Shown here: piece after piece, positions 1 to 6,042 of the stretch
How the letters are laid out: each line of letters starts with the position of its first letter
Numbering within the stretch: the stretch's first letter is position 1
DNA from: Limisphaerales bacterium
GTDB lineage: Bacteria > Verrucomicrobiota > Verrucomicrobiia > Limisphaerales > UBA11358
Assembly (NCBI GenBank): GCA_003133815.1
Contig: PKZR01000036.1
Location: forward strand, 1 to 14,536
DNA length: 14,536 nucleotides
Direction of reading: 5' to 3'
Translations under genes and position numbers: made by a program
The notes under the pieces: generated by a model
Told to the model about the DNA's origin: nothing
The model's input: only the letters and a program-made list of their open reading frames with translations
The model's database searches: none

Positions 1-2
1 CT

Positions 3-122
3 TTATTCAGCGTCTCCCTAGAGCCTGTGGTCAATATTGAACCGGTGCCTTCATGCCAGACCAATTTGGACTTGCTGGATATTCCACCCCTTTCAGAGAG
101 ACTTGGTGCTTTGCGGAATTAA
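3..122 (+). CDS. Possible C-terminal end of an unknown gene (partial, cut by window edge)
   Basis: Frame 3 of the plus strand is open from the window edge to a TAA at 120-122, giving about 39 residues that end in PPLSERLGALRN. The other two plus frames stop within the first 40 bases. The composition reads like a protein (acidic and hydrophobic mix, LDLLDIPPL), but the fragment is too short to assign to any family and the start lies outside the window. It could be a chance open frame. If real, it runs in the same direction as the helix-turn-helix gene at 214 and ends about 90 bases before it. Confidence 0.25.
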   Translation, partial: LFSVSLEPVVNIEPVPSCQTNLDLLDIPPLSERLGALRN

Positions 123-213
123 ATATAAGGCACGATGATGCTTCCCAAATAATTCTGGATTTCGCGCGGCGAACTCTTTGACTCGTGCGCCATTTTTCCG
201 TCTGGAGTGCGCG

Positions 214-723
214 ATGTTGCCTTTTTATGATCGCAGAGTAACCGTCGCTCGCAAGGATGTTGCACCAGTTTGGACACGGAGTTTTCCAATCGCCAAAGAG
301 CCTACGACCTTGGGCCAGCACCTCAAGAAGAAACGATTCTTGGCTGGTGTCCGACAACGGGAAGCCGCTGTAAAATTAGGGGTTAGCGCACGAACCTTGA
401 GTCTGTGGGAATGTGACCGGATATACCCGTCTTGGGCTTTCCAGCCGATTTTAATCGCATATTTAGGCTGTGACCCGTTCACCGAAACGGGTCTCAAGAC
501 CCCAAAAGGCAACGAAACACCATGCGTTGCCTTTTTTTCACCTGATGCCTCTTTAGCGTTGGGTCAAAAGATCAAACTCCACCGGCTGAAGTTGCGAAAA
601 ACGAGGAAACGATTGGCGTCGGAACTGGGCGTCAGCATCAAAACGCTTTGGGGCTGGGAAACTAATCGCTGGAAACCAAGTCCCAAATGCAATAAGCTTC
701 TGATTGGGCTGGTAATTTTGTGA
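214..723 (+). CDS. Tandem helix-turn-helix (XRE-like) DNA-binding protein
   Basis: The 169-aa product has two helix-turn-helix modules of the small XRE-like type. The first spans about residues 33-88: LGQHLKKKR, then REAAVKLGVSARTLSLWE, then a hydrophobic helix ending in AYLGCDPF. The second spans about 116-165: LGQKIKLHR, then KRLASELGVSIKTLWGWE. Each has the recognition-helix pattern LGVS-x-TL-x-x-WE. I chose the ATG at 214 because GGAG (204-207) lies six bases upstream; an in-frame TTG at 178 is the alternative. The second module stops early (LLIGLVIL) where the first continues to a LGCDP motif, so the C-terminus may be shortened. A terminator-like hairpin with seven Ts lies between the modules (504-538). 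It is probably a cytoplasmic transcription regulator, but its target cannot be seen. It points away from the main gene block. Confidence 0.6.
   Translation: MLPFYDRRVTVARKDVAPVWTRSFPIAKEPTTLGQHLKKKRFLAGVRQREAAVKLGVSARTLSLWECDRIYPSWAFQPILIAYLGCDPFTETGLKTPKGNETPCVAFFSPDASLALGQKIKLHRLKLRKTRKRLASELGVSIKTLWGWETNRWKPSPKCNKLLIGLVIL
504..538 (+). terminator. Intrinsic-terminator-like hairpin inside the helix-turn-helix gene
   Basis: AAAAGGCAACG (504-514) pairs perfectly with CGTTGCCTTTT (525-535) across a 10-base loop. The right arm runs into seven consecutive Ts (532-538). In the plus direction this has all the parts of a rho-independent terminator. It falls at codons 97-108, in the linker between the two helix-turn-helix modules. 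It may attenuate the downstream half or mark an old gene end before fusion. The minus strand has only a run of four Ts after the stem. Confidence 0.55.
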
Positions 724-1098
724 CTTGATCTGAATGTGAGCCTGACCGAAACCATGCTCTAAAAATCAAAAGATTGAAAACCTGCTCCGACTCACTCGCG
801 TCAAAAGTGAGGTGATTTAAGAAAGCCCCGTTGACCAGCCATCGGAGCATGGGGAGCCGGTTTGATGGGTGAGCTTCACGGCTTGCTTCAATGTGCGCGC
901 CTCAACTTCCTTGAGGATGCCTTGCTTTTTAAGAAAACCCCGGAACTCACTTCCACGCCGCGCTCTTTTGAGCAAACTTTTAGCTTTCATCATAAGACAG
1001 TGTATCAAAAATGATGCGCATATCAAACCCATCGGCAGTCATTGGTTGCGTTTTATACATTGTGTTTGCGGGAAATATTTTCTGCGCCAGCAAGGTCG
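724..1098. other. Sparse region between the convergent helix-turn-helix and rhodanese genes
   Basis: This 375-base stretch separates two convergent genes. I find no convincing complete gene, tRNA or clear terminator. It holds the antitoxin-like fragment at 817-993 (minus). Overlapping its start is a small minus-strand frame ending at 980 (26 codons from the ATG at 1060, ending in MRIIFDTLSYDES), whose stop codon lies within the start of the fragment. That arrangement is what a decayed two-gene cassette could leave behind. Confidence 0.4.
817..993 (-). pseudogene. Possible truncated XRE-type antitoxin remnant
   Basis: A 58-codon minus-strand frame starts with a double ATG (993 and 990) and reads MMKAKSLLKRARRGSEF, then RGFLKKQGILKEVEARTLKQAV. 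From memory, the pattern 'RAR-x-S-x-EFR-x-FL-x-x-QGI-x-EEV-x-A-x-x-L/V-K' is the N-terminal helix pair of small antitoxins of XRE-containing toxin-antitoxin pairs. Those normally continue into a DNA-binding domain and reach about 90-100 residues. Here the similarity stops after about 40 residues and the rest (THQTGSPCSDGW) looks unrelated, so I read it as a truncated or frameshifted remnant. No partner toxin is visible and no ribosome binding site is clear. It could also be a chance frame or a genuine small protein. Confidence 0.3.
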
Positions 1099-1632
1099 TT
1101 AATTTGGCGGATAATTTTTGCGCGTATTCCAGGGCATTTTGGCGATGAGCAGACCCATGCCGCAAAAGTCCGTAATGCCAGCGAAAACCAGACCGGCACC
1201 CACAAAACCTGACAGCCAGATGAAGTCGAAATTCACAAACCGCGCGAGCAACACGCCTGTAAAGACAAGTCCACCAGCAGCAATGCGGACTTGGCGTTCG
1301 AGGCTGACAACTTTCACAGTGCTGCGCTCCACCGGTAAATTTGCTGCTATCCATGCAAGCGTGCCGCCTTCGACGACGATGGGTTGTGAGAAACCTTCCT
1401 TTGCAAATTTCTCCGCCGCCTTTGTCGCGCGCTGGCCGCTGCGACACAGCAGATAAACCGGCTGGTCTTTTTGCAAGTGCAGTGCGCCCGGTTTCAATTC
1501 ATCCAACGGAACGCTCCGCGCCTGCGGGACGTGGACTTCTGCGTATTCCACCGGCGTGCGAACATCGAACAAAGCCACATCGGGATGAGTCGCAAGAATT
1601 TTTAACAGTTCGACTGGCGAGATGGTTTTCAT
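1099..1632 (-). CDS. Rhodanese-like sulfurtransferase with C-terminal DUF2892 membrane domain
   Basis: The 177-aa protein has a single rhodanese domain (about residues 1-105): LFDVRTPVEYAEVHVPQA followed by the active-site loop CRSGQRA with catalytic Cys63. A two-helix membrane domain of the DUF2892 type follows (about 115-131 and 137-160), ending in the MPWN motif common there. The layout is that of YgaP-like membrane rhodaneses. Such proteins carry sulfane sulfur as a cysteine persulfide at the inner face of the membrane. I chose the ATG at 1632 (GGAAG four bases upstream); a TTG at 1650 overlaps the upstream stop codon. It lies 14 bases after the cysteine desulfurase, so the two are almost certainly co-transcribed. 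The natural inference is that it takes up or delivers sulfur released by the encapsulated desulfurase. Membrane rhodaneses are among the reported neighbours of family 2A encapsulin operons. Confidence 0.9.
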   Translation of the reverse strand: MKTISPVELLKILATHPDVALFDVRTPVEYAEVHVPQARSVPLDELKPGALHLQKDQPVYLLCRSGQRATKAAEKFAKEGFSQPIVVEGGTLAWIAANLPVERSTVKVVSLERQVRIAAGGLVFTGVLLARFVNFDFIWLSGFVGAGLVFAGITDFCGMGLLIAKMPWNTRKNYPPN

Positions 1633-1646
1633 ATCACTTCCAATGT

Positions 1647-3395
1647 TCAATTCCGCTTCAACGAACGCAAGGCCAATACCAGCGCGTCCACTTCCTCGCG
1701 GGTGTTGTAAAATGCGAGCGACGGACGGACGCTGCTTTCAAGACCGAAATGGCGGATGGCTGGTTGCGCGCAATGATGTCCGGCGCGGACAGCGATGCCG
1801 TTTTTGTCGAGATGCCGCGCGACGCTTTCATTTGGCACGCCGGGAATTACGAATGATAACACACTTGCCTTGCTGACTGCTGTTCCAATGGGTCGCAAGC
1901 CGGGGATGGTTGCCATTGCTTGCGTCGCATATTCGAGCAGAGCGTGTTCATAGGCGGCAATCGCGGGAATTCCAACTTTGAACAGATAATCAATCGCCGC
2001 GCCGAGGCCGACAACGCCCGCGATGTCCGGTGTTCCGGCCTCGAATTTTTCCGGCGCGTTTTGATAAATGGTTTTCTCAAAACGCACGTCTTTGATCATG
2101 TGACCGCCGCCCTGCCACGGCGGCATGGCTTCGAGCAACGGCGCTTTGCCATAAAGCGCGCCGATGCCGGTCGGTGCAAAAATCTTGTGACCGGAGAAAA
2201 CGTAGAAGTCTGCGTCGAGTGCGGAAACATTGACGGGCAGATGCGGTGTGGATTGCGCGCCGTCAATCAAAACCGGCACGCCGCGCGCGTGTGCCAGCGC
2301 GATGATTTGTTCTATGGGATTGATTGTGCCGAGCGAATTGGAAACGTGCGCAACGGAAACAAACTTCGTTTTGCCGGTGAGCAATTTTATATACTCTTCC
2401 AAAATCAATTCGCCGCGATCATTGATCGGGATCACTTTGATGACCGCGCCGGTTTGCTGCGCGAGCAACTGCCAAGGCACGATGTTCGCGTGATGCTCCA
2501 GTTCGCTGACAATGATTTCATCGCTCGCGCCGATGTTTTTGCGGCCGTAACTTTGTGCGACGAGATTGATGGCTTCGGTCGTGCCGCGAACGAAAATGAT
2601 TTCCTTCGCGTCGGCTGCACCGAGAAATTTGCGGACTTTTTCGCGACCAGCTTCAAATAATTCCGTCGAGCGCGCGGCCAGCGCGTGCGCGGCACGGTGA
2701 ATGTTGGAATTGTCGCGGCTGTAAAATTTTGAGGTCGCGTCAATCACAGCCTGCGGCTTGTGCGTCGTGGCGGCGTTGTCGAGCCAGATGAGCGGCTTGC
2801 CGTTGACGAGTTGGTGCAACGCAGGAAAATCGCGGCGCACGCCTTCAATGTCGAACTTCGGAATTGGCACGGCATTCTTCGGATACGACTGGCAGGCGGC
2901 AGGCGATTTGCCGGAAGGATTACCACCGCGCAGAAAATAATATTCCGGCGCAGAAGCCGATTCCGCGTCGGGCAAGCCCAGCAGCGAATTGCTGTTCGCC
3001 GTTTTCGTATCCGACTTTTTACCTTTCGGGCGATAGTCACCATTGCAGCGCGGCTCGCCGAACGCATAGCTGTCGCCAGAGTCCGGCGTGTGCGCGCCGG
3101 AGGGAGTCGCACTCGACGTGGATTTTTCCGGCCCGGACAATTTTGGCGCGGCGGGTTGTGCGCTCGGATGCACCGGCGGCACGGCGGAACTGGCATCCGT
3201 GGCGGAAAGGCCGGACAAATCTGGAACGCCGGGAATTTTCCCTGGCACGGCGGGCGTCGCCGCTGGCCGTGCGCCGCGACTCAATCCCGAAAACGCCTCG
3301 GCCAAGAGCTTGGCAACAAGGTCGCTGTGCGCTGCTTCATCTGCCGCCGGTTCGGCGACGACAGAAGACGGCTCACTGTTTGGCACTGTAGTCAT
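1647..3395 (-). CDS. SufS-type cysteine desulfurase, family 2A encapsulin cargo protein
   Basis: The 582-aa protein is a PLP-dependent class V aminotransferase-fold cysteine desulfurase. Residues about 179-582 form the catalytic part, the usual SufS length (~405 aa). Visible landmarks are the start VRRDFPAL, LDNAATTHKP, the HHAN motif that stacks on PLP (301-304), LIDGAQS with Asp378, the Schiff-base lysine in FSGHK (Lys404), and the persulfide cysteine in RAGHHCAQP (Cys542). The reaction is L-cysteine to L-alanine plus enzyme-bound persulfide. Residues 1-178 are an added low-complexity Pro/Ala/Ser/Gly region absent from ordinary SufS. In family 2A systems such an extension loads the enzyme into the encapsulin shell. 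The start is the only early Met, at 3395. It lies inside the last codons of the shell gene (23-base overlap) with no clear Shine-Dalgarno site, which suggests translational coupling. The rhodanese gene follows after 14 bases. Confidence 0.95.
   Translation of the reverse strand: MTTVPNSEPSSVVAEPAADEAAHSDLVAKLLAEAFSGLSRGARPAATPAVPGKIPGVPDLSGLSATDASSAVPPVHPSAQPAAPKLSGPEKSTSSATPSGAHTPDSGDSYAFGEPRCNGDYRPKGKKSDTKTANSNSLLGLPDAESASAPEYYFLRGGNPSGKSPAACQSYPKNAVPIPKFDIEGVRRDFPALHQLVNGKPLIWLDNAATTHKPQAVIDATSKFYSRDNSNIHRAAHALAARSTELFEAGREKVRKFLGAADAKEIIFVRGTTEAINLVAQSYGRKNIGASDEIIVSELEHHANIVPWQLLAQQTGAVIKVIPINDRGELILEEYIKLLTGKTKFVSVAHVSNSLGTINPIEQIIALAHARGVPVLIDGAQSTPHLPVNVSALDADFYVFSGHKIFAPTGIGALYGKAPLLEAMPPWQGGGHMIKDVRFEKTIYQNAPEKFEAGTPDIAGVVGLGAAIDYLFKVGIPAIAAYEHALLEYATQAMATIPGLRPIGTAVSKASVLSFVIPGVPNESVARHLDKNGIAVRAGHHCAQPAIRHFGLESSVRPSLAFYNTREEVDALVLALRSLKRN
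2862..3395 (-). other. Disordered N-terminal cargo-loading extension of the cysteine desulfurase
   Basis: This segment encodes residues 1-178 of the desulfurase. It is rich in Pro, Ala, Ser, Gly and Asp and has no predicted domain. Three short patches stand out: an amphipathic stretch LVAKLLAEAFSGL (26-38), SYAFGEP (109-115) and EYYFLRGG (151-158). In family 2A encapsulin cargo enzymes the long unstructured N-terminus is known to direct loading into the shell and carries short conserved hydrophobic motifs. The LVAKLLAEAFSGL and YYFL patches are my candidates for shell contacts here. The assignment of the whole extension is strong. The choice of patches is inference. Confidence 0.75.
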
Positions 3396-4332
3396 AATAA
3401 TTGTTCACAACGACATTATCCAAACGGGCGATGGCATCGGTGGTCAGCACGCTCGCAGAGAAGTAGCGCGTGACGAGGTGCGACGCGATGGAATTTTCAT
3501 TCGTGCCCATGTAGCGCACGGAAAGGCCGGGTTCGACTTCGCCAGTCACACCGGTCTTTTGCAAGCCGACGACGCCTTGCTCGGCTTCGCCCACGCGGAG
3601 CAACAAGATGCTGGAAGAATTATTTTTCACTTCGAGTTTGTTGCTCGGAATCAGCGGCACGCCGCGCCAGGTGATGAACGGCGTTCCGAACAAATGCACC
3701 GTCGGTGGCGGCACGCCACGGCGCGTGCATTCGCGACCGAAGGCGACAATTGCCTTGGGATGCGCGAGAAAAAACGCGGGTTTTTTCCAGACGAGATTCA
3801 GCAATTCATCCAAATCGTCCGGCGTCGGTGCGCCCTTGCGCGTCTTGATGGTTTGCGAAGAATCCACTTCCTTGAGCAAACCGAAATCAGAATGGTTGAT
3901 GAGTTCCCATTCCTCGCGTTCCTTGACGGCTTCGACGGTGAGGCGGATTTGCTCACGGAGCTGGTCAATCTTGTTGCTGTAAAGATCGGTCACGCGTGTG
4001 TGCGTGCGCAGCACCGTCTGGATGGTGCTCAAATGATACTCGCGCGGGTCGGGGTCGTAATCCACAAAGGTCGTCGGCAGTTTCGGCTCGCCGCCATCCA
4101 CGGTGAGCAAATCCACTTTGCCTTCGCCGAATTCGTTCGCGGGCTTGCCCTTCGCGGCCTTGGCGACGCGGTTCACACGATAAACGCCGCCGTCCACATC
4201 CACCCACGGCAGCAGTTTGTTCAGCCAGCGCGGGGTGATTTCCGTCATCTGCGGGACCGTGACGGTGGCGGTGGCAAGATTGCGCGCGGCGGCGGCACTC
4301 AAGCTCAAGTTGATTTCAGTTTCTTTGCTCAT
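3373..4332 (-). CDS. srpI: Family 2A encapsulin nanocompartment shell protein (SrpI-type)
   Basis: The 319-aa product is recognised as a family 2A encapsulin, a virus-derived HK97-fold shell subunit that self-assembles into an icosahedral cage. Recognised landmarks are the N-terminal ARNLATATVTVPQM followed by ITPRWLNKLLPWV-x-V-x-x-G-x-YRVNRV (17-56), YDPDPREYHLSTIQ (92-105), the helical DLYSNKIDQLREQIRLTVEA (116-135), FFLAHPKAIVAFGRECTRRG (187-206), FGTPFITWRGVPLIPSNK (215-232) and VGLQKTG (255-261). The length is right for family 2A. There is no inserted cyclic-nucleotide-binding domain, which excludes family 2B. It was formerly annotated as a major membrane protein or SrpI in cyanobacteria. 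The cargo desulfurase gene overlaps its 3' end by 23 bases and the serine acetyltransferase gene lies upstream. The start at 4332 has no strong Shine-Dalgarno site; a candidate promoter is at 4571-4598. A long plus-strand open frame lies opposite and is an antisense shadow. Confidence 0.94.
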   Translation of the reverse strand: MSKETEINLSLSAAAARNLATATVTVPQMTEITPRWLNKLLPWVDVDGGVYRVNRVAKAAKGKPANEFGEGKVDLLTVDGGEPKLPTTFVDYDPDPREYHLSTIQTVLRTHTRVTDLYSNKIDQLREQIRLTVEAVKEREEWELINHSDFGLLKEVDSSQTIKTRKGAPTPDDLDELLNLVWKKPAFFLAHPKAIVAFGRECTRRGVPPPTVHLFGTPFITWRGVPLIPSNKLEVKNNSSSILLLRVGEAEQGVVGLQKTGVTGEVEPGLSVRYMGTNENSIASHLVTRYFSASVLTTDAIARLDNVVVNNYYDYSAKQ

Positions 4333-4610
4333 AATTTATTTTGGTTGTTGGTGAATGGGAAAATTCAACGCGGATTGCGTGTCGGAAAAACGGGAAGAAA
4401 CTTCGCGCGTGAAAACGCCGAAGCAAAAACTAGAACTTCCGGTCGCGCCGGAATCTGGACACAATTCGACATGAATATACTTTCGTTTTCATGGAAGCCG
4501 CCAGTTGACCGGTGAGCGCCGTGAGGTTTTTAATTTTCTGAAGTGGCGTTAGTCGCCTACTGTGAATCAAATGCTAAATGCCGGAAGCAACTTGTCAATA
4601 CTGATGCCCC
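4333..4610. other. Intergenic region upstream of the encapsulin gene, likely leader
   Basis: This 278-base gap separates the serine acetyltransferase and encapsulin genes and is the largest gap within the minus-strand block. Just after the acetyltransferase stop lies a TTGACA/TAGCAT promoter candidate (4571-4598). About 230 bases then lead to the shell-gene start. I see no coding frame with any family likeness and no recognisable riboswitch. The only secondary-structure hint is a weak GGCG-ACTAA-CGCC hairpin (minus strand, near 4545-4557) without a U-run. Confidence 0.5.
4571..4598 (-). promoter_or_regulatory. Candidate sigma-70-type promoter for the encapsulin-desulfurase-rhodanese genes
   Basis: On the minus strand a perfect -35 box TTGACA (4598-4593) is followed, after a 16-base spacer, by TAGCAT (4576-4571; four of six matches to TATAAT). 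It sits right after the epsC stop codon and points toward the encapsulin start, giving a leader of roughly 230 bases. The match is by eye only. The shell operon could also be transcribed from further upstream. Confidence 0.35.
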
Positions 4611-5609
4611 TTAAATAATCCAATCATGTGCGGCGGCGTTTTTTCGCGCGGATTTGTCGTGGATGACGAGTTGCTTTTCCTCGTAAATCACCAGCGAATC
4701 CGGCGGGACGCTGTGCATGAGAAACACATTCGCACCGATGGTCGAGTTCGCGCCGATGATTGTCTCGCCACCGAGAATCGTGGAGTTTGGATAAATTGTC
4801 ACGTTGTCCTCGACGTTCGGATGGCGCTTGCCGCCTTTGACGATGTGGCCGGCCTCGTCCTTGGCAAAACTGCGAGCGCCGAGCGTGACGCCGTGATACA
4901 ACTTCACGCGCTTCCCGATTTTGCACGTCTCGCCGATGACCACACCCGTGCCATGATCTATGAAAAATTGGGAGCCAATCCGCGCACCCGGATGGATGTC
5001 AATGCCCGTGCGGCTGTGCGCCCACTCCGTCATCATGCGCGGAATAATCGGTGCGCCCGCCAGATATAAAACGTGCGCGAGCCGCTGGATGGCGATGGCC
5101 TCGATGAACGGATACGACAAAATAATTTCCTCGCTATAAAGCGCGGCGGGATCGCCTTCGTAAGCGGCTTCGATGTCTGTGCGCAGCAATTCACGCACAT
5201 CGGGTAACGAATGGAAAAACTGCCGCAGAATCGGTGGCGTGCGGCCAGTCGGTTTTTTCGGATCGCCGATGCGGACACTTTTACGCACCTGGTCTTCAAG
5301 GCGCAACGCGACTTTGGAAAGTCTTTCACCGGTGAGTTCCGCCAATGTGCCGTGATGCACCGCATCGTCATCATGGAAACCGGGAAACAACAATTGCAAC
5401 AAGTCTTCACAAATTTGCCCAACTGCGCGCGTGGACGGCATGTTGTGCGCGTCGCGATTGTTCAATCCGCCGACCGTTGCATAGGAGACGAGCAGTGCAG
5501 GCACAAACTGGTCGTAGGGTTTTTCGACGAAAATGGCTGCTTCAATTCCTTCGTTTGGCGAAGCAAAGGTAGTCGAACTGTGTTTCGCAGTGGTTGGCAG
5601 ATGATTCAT
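4611..5609 (-). CDS. epsC: Serine O-acetyltransferase (EpsC/CysE type)
   Basis: The 332-aa enzyme transfers an acetyl group from acetyl-CoA to L-serine, giving O-acetylserine, the first committed step of cysteine synthesis. The N-terminal helical half (about 30-195) is followed by a left-handed beta-helix of hexapeptide repeats (about 200-310). Active-site residues align with E. coli CysE: Asp204 in IDIHPGARIG, Asp218-His219 in FIDHGTGVVIGET, and His263 in GGKRHPNVEDN. The start is the ATG at 5609; the open frame extends to 5672 but that would overlap the upstream exbD. With this start the gap to exbD is 28 bases, so it may be co-transcribed with the tonB operon. It lies 278 bases upstream of the encapsulin gene. 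Serine acetyltransferase is a known neighbour of family 2A encapsulins, where it fits a role in supplying or balancing cysteine for the encapsulated desulfurase. Confidence 0.93.
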   Translation of the reverse strand: MNHLPTTAKHSSTTFASPNEGIEAAIFVEKPYDQFVPALLVSYATVGGLNNRDAHNMPSTRAVGQICEDLLQLLFPGFHDDDAVHHGTLAELTGERLSKVALRLEDQVRKSVRIGDPKKPTGRTPPILRQFFHSLPDVRELLRTDIEAAYEGDPAALYSEEIILSYPFIEAIAIQRLAHVLYLAGAPIIPRMMTEWAHSRTGIDIHPGARIGSQFFIDHGTGVVIGETCKIGKRVKLYHGVTLGARSFAKDEAGHIVKGGKRHPNVEDNVTIYPNSTILGGETIIGANSTIGANVFLMHSVPPDSLVIYEEKQLVIHDKSARKNAAAHDWII

Positions 5610-5637
5610 AATCTTTGAAAATTTTTCATGCGTAATT

Positions 5638-6042
5638 TTATTCTGTCGCCATGCCCATTTTCGTGATGTCAAGCTGGCGCAGCGTGTCGAGAATTGAAAC
5701 CATGATCTGATAATCCGTGTCGTCTGCGCCTTTGACGACCACGCCGAGGTCGGGGTCGGCAGCTTTCAGGACCGCGAGTTTTTGTTTCAGTTGCGTCGGC
5801 GTGACGAGCGCATTGTCCAAAGTGATTTGTCCCTGCGCGCTGACTTCGATGCGCGTCGGCTCAATTTTCGGCTTTTGCACCGGTGGTTTGCCGGACGGCA
5901 AATTGATTTCCAAATTGTTCATCATCTGCGGCGTCGTGATGATGAAAATGACGAGCAGCACAAACACGAGGTCGAGCAACGGCGTGATGTTCAGTTCGTT
6001 CAGCGAACTGTGGTGCGAACGGGATGTTTTTTTCAGGCTCAT
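5638..6042 (-). CDS. exbD: ExbD/TolR-type biopolymer transporter, second copy
   Basis: The 134-aa protein has a short cytoplasmic N-terminus, one membrane helix (about 20-37) and a periplasmic domain, the standard ExbD layout and length. The helix carries LNITPLLDLVFVLLVIFI, whose Asp24 corresponds to the proton-pathway aspartate of E. coli ExbD (Asp25). With ExbB it uses the proton gradient to drive TonB. Its ATG overlaps the TonB stop codon in an ATGA junction, so translation is coupled. It differs from the first ExbD mainly in the periplasmic part, while the membrane segment is nearly the same, so it is a diverged paralogue rather than a recent copy. Confidence 0.93.
   Translation of the reverse strand: MSLKKTSRSHHSSLNELNITPLLDLVFVLLVIFIITTPQMMNNLEINLPSGKPPVQKPKIEPTRIEVSAQGQITLDNALVTPTQLKQKLAVLKAADPDLGVVVKGADDTDYQIMVSILDTLRQLDITKMGMATE

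Noticed and set aside
31..357. 108-codon minus-strand frame at the left edge
   Set aside because: It overlaps the helix-turn-helix gene, has no ribosome binding site and no recognisable motif.
980..1447. 155-codon minus-strand frame overlapping the rhodanese gene
   Set aside because: The upper part overlaps the rhodanese in another frame and is Cys/Arg/His-rich. Only the last ~26 codons lie outside it and are noted with the antitoxin remnant.
3088..4515. Long plus-strand open frame (475 codons) opposite the encapsulin and desulfurase genes
   Set aside because: The minus strand encodes two clearly recognisable proteins over the same bases. The plus-strand product is Arg/His/Ala/Phe-rich, without any family likeness, as expected of an antisense shadow in GC-rich DNA.
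4541..4560. Short GGCG-ACTAA-CGCC hairpin after epsC as a terminator
   Set aside because: Only a four-base-pair stem and no U-run, so too weak to call.
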